From: Flectonema sp. DT1601
Taxonomy: Eukaryota > Euglenozoa > Diplonemea > Diplonemida > Diplonemidae
Direction: 5' to 3'
Assembly (NCBI GenBank): GCA_964019425.1
Contig: OZ025785.1
Span: 519,501 to 583,500, forward strand
Length of the DNA: 64,000 nucleotides
Position numbers and translations under genes: made by a program. Shown here piece by piece: positions 59,967 through 64,000 of this stretch; the stretch's first letter is position 1, and every line of letters begins with the position of its first letter. The notes beneath the pieces were generated by a model. The model did no database searches. It worked only from the letters and a program-made list of their open reading frames with translations, and was not told the DNA's origin.

Positions 59967-62336
59967 ATGAGATCTTCGGGTCTTTTATTCGCCGTGATGG
60001 CGATGTCAGCGGTGGCAGAAGGACAGCAGATGTGGAACTCGATCAACTGCCCGGTATCGGGAAACAGCTGCTCGTACACCAACGACAAACAGGTCGATGA
60101 AGCTGTGACGCTCTTCTTCCAGGCGGAACAGCAGTCTGGAGTTGCGTCATTGTCGTGCACTGTTGGGAACGCTGTGACTTGCTACCGGTCGTACCCAAGT
60201 TCAGACACCGGAAGCTCTGGAAGTTGCTTCTTCGTCCTTCCGGCTGGCGCTGAGATGAGCTGCGATGTGCAGGGAACCGTGAATGTGATCGGAAGCCACG
60301 TTTCGCCACTGAAGGGGGCTCTGTTGGACAGCAACACGAAGACTATTCAGTGCAACAACGGAGACTGCAGCTACAAGAACTCCGGCAGTTCTGACCTTTG
60401 GGTGGCCCAGCGCATGGCACCTCGCGGGAACGGTGTGAACGAGTTCAGCTGCAAGTACAACAACATGGAAGTCTGTGCCTACGCTGTGAACGGAACCCAG
60501 GGAGGGTACTCCTGCAACTTCATCCTTCCTGCGGGAGGTGATCTGAAGTGCTCTTCGGTGAGCGGTTCATTCGACGGATCGTCGTCGGCATTCTCATTCA
60601 AAAAGAATGTTTTGCAGTTGGAGTCGCAGAATGTTCCGATGAAGTGCCCAAACGTGACCTACCCGAAGCCAAACATGTGCGACTGCGCGTACACCAACGA
60701 CAGACAAAACGACTTGGTGATCTCGATCGTGTCGTCGAGCACCAACGAAGACTACAACGCGTTCCACTGCTACTACGGAGGAGCGAACGTGTGCTCGTGG
60801 GGATCAAACCGCAACGACAGGGGAAACAGAGGAGGATGTTACTTCATTCTTGCTGCCGGACAGGAGTTCACCTGCGCAATGCAGTGGGGAGCGGCCTCGT
60901 TCTCGGTGACTGTGGCCAAGCAGTTGGAGGAGTCCTTGTGGGCTACTTCTCTGGAGTCGGCAAAGACCAGCGCAGCTAAGCTCGTTCTTCCAGTGCGTGC
61001 GGCACCTCTCGAGGAGCCAGTTGACAAGTCGAAGAGCTTGACTGAGCACCGTGAACTGTTCGCGAAGTGGATGGTTCAGTACAAGAAGACCTACGCCTCG
61101 AAGGCCGAAGAGCAGACTCGTTTCAACAACTTCCGCAGACACTTGAACCTGTTCTACTCGCAGGGGGGAAGTGGACTTCCAAACAACCTCGCTGACTGGT
61201 CAAAGGGTGAGTTCGAAACCCACTTGAGAGACTGCGCTCACCCAACCACCGGAGATCTTCCAGACGCCCCTGCGGAGAGAATGATCACCGAGGAAGACAT
61301 CCGCAACATGCCAACATCGGTTGACTGGAGAACCAAGGGAGTTGTTACCCCAGTTAAGGATCAGGGACAGTGTGGATCATGCTGGTCTTTCTCAACCACC
61401 GGAGTAACTGAGTCTGCGTGGGCGATCGCCGGAAACAACTTGCAAAGTCTGTCGGAGCAGAAGCTTGTGAGCTGCGACACCGGATCGGATGGATGCGGTG
61501 GAGGATGGCCGTACCAGGCGATCCAGTGGACTGCTGACAACGGAGCGGACACCGAAGCGTCGTACCCATACGTTTCCGGAACCGGAAATGTTCCTGCTTG
61601 CCACGCCGGGAGCCCAGCTGAAGTAAAGGTGACCGGATTCTACAACGTGAACAGAACCGAAGAAGCGATGGCAGCAGCTGTTGCGAAGTACGGACCTGTG
61701 TCGATTGCCCTGGACGCGATGACCCAGATCTGGTGGCCATACAAGGGAGGAATTGTAAGCAACTGCTGTAACAAGCAAGCCGACCACGCTGTTCTCATCG
61801 TCGGGTACGGTATCGACAACGGACAGAAGTACTGGTTGATTAAGAACTCTTGGAACGCACAGTGGGGAGAGAACGGTTACATCAGACTGGAGAGAGGAAG
61901 TGACCAGTGCGGTATTACTTCTGCTCCTGTTCAGGCACTTGTCCAGGGAGGAGTCACCCCGCCACCAAGACCACCACCATCGTCTGCTTGCCCTCCAGAG
62001 ACCACCACCACTGTCGTTGGAGAGAAGCACACCTGCACCTGGACCAACAACACGAAGGGAATCAAGCTTCCACCTGTTTCCTCTCAGCTCCAGGAGTACT
62101 GTGACTACTTCTCGAAGGGAGGATACTTCGGATACTCTTGGGACGTGTCAGGAGCCAGTCACTTCGACTACCCGTGTCCACCACACTCGCGTTACGGAGG
62201 ATCTGCTGGAAACACTGGATTCTGTACTTTCCAGAACGGATCCGACCCAAGCACCGGTGTCTACGTTCCAACCGGTGGAACTGTTGACTGCAGCAAGTTG
62301 GCTCAGGGAACTTTTTCATACACTTTCACTAATTAG
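59967..62336 (+). CDS. Secreted papain-family (C1A) cysteine protease with four copies of a novel Cys module
   Basis: 789 residues. The signal peptide (MRSSGLLFAVMAMSAVAEG) precedes three ~90-residue modules at ~28-105, ~127-205 and ~227-310, each of the form C.Y.N....D......C.......C........C.F.LPAG....C. Next come an I29-like inhibitor prodomain (~360-420, FAKWMVQYKKTYASKAEEQT) and the C1A domain from ~450: Gln of DQGQCGSCWSF with catalytic Cys472, His607 (DHAVLIVGYG) and Asn627 (IKNSWNAQWGENGY). A Pro-rich linker leads to a fourth, diverged module (~690-789, HTCTWTNN ... FQNG ... VPTGGTVDC). All catalytic residues are present. GC content and codon bias are clearly higher than in neighbours, suggesting high expression. 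Probably lysosomal or secreted. Confidence 0.92.
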   Translation: MRSSGLLFAVMAMSAVAEGQQMWNSINCPVSGNSCSYTNDKQVDEAVTLFFQAEQQSGVASLSCTVGNAVTCYRSYPSSDTGSSGSCFFVLPAGAEMSCDVQGTVNVIGSHVSPLKGALLDSNTKTIQCNNGDCSYKNSGSSDLWVAQRMAPRGNGVNEFSCKYNNMEVCAYAVNGTQGGYSCNFILPAGGDLKCSSVSGSFDGSSSAFSFKKNVLQLESQNVPMKCPNVTYPKPNMCDCAYTNDRQNDLVISIVSSSTNEDYNAFHCYYGGANVCSWGSNRNDRGNRGGCYFILAAGQEFTCAMQWGAASFSVTVAKQLEESLWATSLESAKTSAAKLVLPVRAAPLEEPVDKSKSLTEHRELFAKWMVQYKKTYASKAEEQTRFNNFRRHLNLFYSQGGSGLPNNLADWSKGEFETHLRDCAHPTTGDLPDAPAERMITEEDIRNMPTSVDWRTKGVVTPVKDQGQCGSCWSFSTTGVTESAWAIAGNNLQSLSEQKLVSCDTGSDGCGGGWPYQAIQWTADNGADTEASYPYVSGTGNVPACHAGSPAEVKVTGFYNVNRTEEAMAAAVAKYGPVSIALDAMTQIWWPYKGGIVSNCCNKQADHAVLIVGYGIDNGQKYWLIKNSWNAQWGENGYIRLERGSDQCGITSAPVQALVQGGVTPPPRPPPSSACPPETTTTVVGEKHTCTWTNNTKGIKLPPVSSQLQEYCDYFSKGGYFGYSWDVSGASHFDYPCPPHSRYGGSAGNTGFCTFQNGSDPSTGVYVPTGGTVDCSKLAQGTFSYTFTN

Positions 62337-63249
62337 AAACCTTAAAGCAGCAGATGTGTTGAGCGGTTTTTCTGTACGGGATGTTTCCTAAACAAATTAT
62401 GAGCTGCGTACAACAGAGCTGTCAATTTGGGTTTTCCTTTTCTTTCATTCTTTAACTTATAGACTGCTTGTTCTTTTTTTTTTTTTTTTTCTTCTTTTCA
62501 TTTCGTGTCCAGTTTGATTCTGGTTGAGGAGAAAAGAAAAAAAAAAAAATATTAAAAAAAAAAAATAACGCGATGTTTTTTTCCTTAAAACTTTTTTTTT
62601 TACCTTTTTCACGTGTGATAACCTTAGTTTATTTAAAAAAAAAAAAAATCTTGTTATATTCCTGTTACATGACATAGAGTTGCGGTTTTTTTGCTCTTTT
62701 CTTTCTTCCTTGCTTTTTCTTTATTCTGAAGCTCTTTCTTTTTTTTTTTATCTTCTTTATTCTAAATTCTTTCGCTTTGGAGCGAAATGAAACGGGGGTT
62801 TTTTTTTTTGCAAAGAACCCCCCCGACTGCCTGAACAGTATTTATACCCATACGCTCACAGCGCAAGGGTTCGCTTTGATTACACCTGTTGATGATTCAT
62901 CTCAGAACATCGACTTTATTGGTGTCGGAGTTTGATGTTTGGCAGTGCAATTATAATGACTAGTTGTCATGGTTTTGCTTTAAATAATAAAAATTCCACT
63001 CTATTTTTTTTTTTGTTTTTCTGTTGTTTTTGAACCCATTCTTCCCTCCAGTTGTCGATAACGGATTTTTCCAATCATCCATCGCAAGAAGGAAAAAAAA
63101 AAAAAAAAAAAAAAAAAAAACGCCACTGAGGGATGCCGAAAGCTCCCCTTTCTCCGGAGTAAAAAAAAAAAAGAACATCCGCATCACGACGATATTCTAT
63201 ATTTCCTTTCTCACAGTCTTAAAACAGTATCGTTTTATAAAAAAAAAAA
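62337..63249. other. Intergenic with G-T-C hairpin
   Basis: Homopolymers. TTCGCT TTGG AGCGAA (62770-62785) and GGGGGTTT...GAACCCCC (62795-62824) form adjacent stem-loops in the trailer of the protease gene. No gene is supported. Confidence 0.4.
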
Positions 63250-63615
63250 ATGGGTAAGAACAAAGGACCTGCAAAGACCGATCCAAAGGCGAAAGGTAAA
63301 GGAAAAGAAGAACCAAAAAAAGATGAAAAGGCGATTGATTCTCAGGAAGTTAGACATATCTTAAGTGAAAAACACGGTCAGGCAGTAGACATATTGAAAA
63401 TGATAAACGAGGGAAAAATAACATTTAATGAAGCTGCTCGTACCTATTCGCAAGACAAAGCTGGTCGTTCAGGTTTAATCGGATGGAGGAGAAAGACAGA
63501 ACTAGACCCTGCTTTCTGGGACGCAGCCTGTCTTGTTCCAGTAGGTGAATTCACACAAGAGCCAATCAGAACTCCATTTGGATACCATATCATCATGGTT
63601 CAAGCTCGTAAGTAA
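63250..63615 (+). CDS. PIN4: Parvulin peptidyl-prolyl isomerase, PIN4/Par14 type
   Basis: 121 residues. A Lys/Gly-rich basic N-terminus (MGKNKGPAKTDPKAKGKGKE) as in PIN4 is followed by the parvulin domain ~33-121: VRHILSEKHGQAVDILKMIN, FNEAARTYSQDKAGRSGLIG, and the closing FGYHIIMVQARK, which matches the family's usual ending. It isomerises prolyl bonds without phospho-Ser specificity; relatives act in ribosome biogenesis and mitochondria. The length is typical. Confidence 0.93.
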   Translation: MGKNKGPAKTDPKAKGKGKEEPKKDEKAIDSQEVRHILSEKHGQAVDILKMINEGKITFNEAARTYSQDKAGRSGLIGWRRKTELDPAFWDAACLVPVGEFTQEPIRTPFGYHIIMVQARK

Positions 63616-64000
63616 GTAAGCTGGTAACAATCGGAATGCTTAATTTCTATGTGGTGACAAGGTTTGTTTCAGGGTACCGTGTTTAACGACACTTTATTGA
63701 GACGGAAATAAAGAAAATGAGGCAAAAAACCCAGCGTTTACCTCTAACCATCTAAGACGCTGGGTTCTCAGGCGATCGGTGAATAAACTTCAGACTTTGC
63801 GAACAACCACTTTTGTCAAATTTTTTTTTTGATTAGTCTGAATGGAAGAGGAGAAAAAAAAAAAAAAAAAAAAGAACGAAAAAAAAAAAAAAAATGAAAT
63901 GAAATGAAAGTTAAAAAATGAATTTAAGAAAAAAAAAAAAAAAAATAGCGTTGTCACGTACTTTCAGGTTGAGGATCAACATCTCTAATGTAAAGTTATA
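63616..64000. other. Trailer with a 10-bp stem hairpin, then A-runs
   Basis: AACCCAGCGT (63728-63737) and ACGCTGGGTT (63757-63766) form a perfect stem with a 19-nt loop. The rest is A-rich. A GTACTTTCAG acceptor-like site ends at 63968, possibly for the next gene to the right. Confidence 0.5.

Noticed and set aside
59967-62336. Horizontal transfer of the protease from bacteria
   Set aside because: Higher GC and biased codons fit high expression; the C1A plus I29 architecture is typical of eukaryotes.

Overview
The window is nuclear DNA from a flagellated, mitochondrion-bearing protist that uses the standard genetic code (TAA, TAG and TGA all end real genes). The evidence is GT-AG introns of 60-283 nt, a mitochondrial i-AAA protease, an AMPK beta subunit, an archease, a PIN4-type parvulin, a Rab GTPase, a dyneinlike RIIa docking protein, and TRP-like and glutamate-receptor-like channels. 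About two dozen genes are supported and every one lies on the + strand. Many start codons sit within a few to about twenty bases of a pyrimidine tract ending in AG. Together these suggest co-directional, probably polycistronic transcription with spliced-leader trans-splicing, as in Euglenozoa. The lineage is an inference; no spliced-leader gene was found in the window. Non-coding DNA is full of long A and T homopolymers.

Layout. 1-16125: a dispersed family of BspA-type leucine-rich-repeat proteins (the 3' end of one copy at the left edge, then full copies at 567, 11843 and 14782), interrupted by a TRPV-like channel (2972-5128) and a large coiled-coil protein with several introns (6536-10923). 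16231-27000: a TA-flanked inverted-repeat element with a 22-bp satellite, then housekeeping genes: AMPK beta, a double thioredoxin-fold DsbA/HCCA-isomerase-like protein, an RIIa protein, a YME1-type protease, archease and a SAM-Rab32-like fusion. 27000-33900: almost 7 kb without a convincing host gene, holding a 2.0-kb degenerate Mutator-like (MULE) element and a shorter relative. 33922-44600: an ionotropic-glutamate-receptor-like channel, a tiny acidic protein, a single-pass receptor with an intracellular pseudokinase, a PDZ/coiled-coil protein and a small hypothetical gene. 44841-63615: a secreted Cys-rich tandem-module protein, a BTB/BACK/SPRY-like protein, a 1978-residue kelch protein, two unknowns (one with four membrane segments), a secreted papain-family protease with four copies of an unfamiliar Cys module, and PIN4.

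How the genes relate. There is no operon-like functional grouping, as expected for a eukaryote. Nevertheless the window is rich in surface and sensory candidates (TRPV-like, iGluR-like, pseudokinase receptor, Cys-rich secreted protein, LRR family). The most interesting material is the LRR family, with its near-invariant amino-terminal domain, rapidly changing repeat cassettes and a swapped C-terminus; the one-strand layout; the unusual domain fusions; and several undescribed repeat families.
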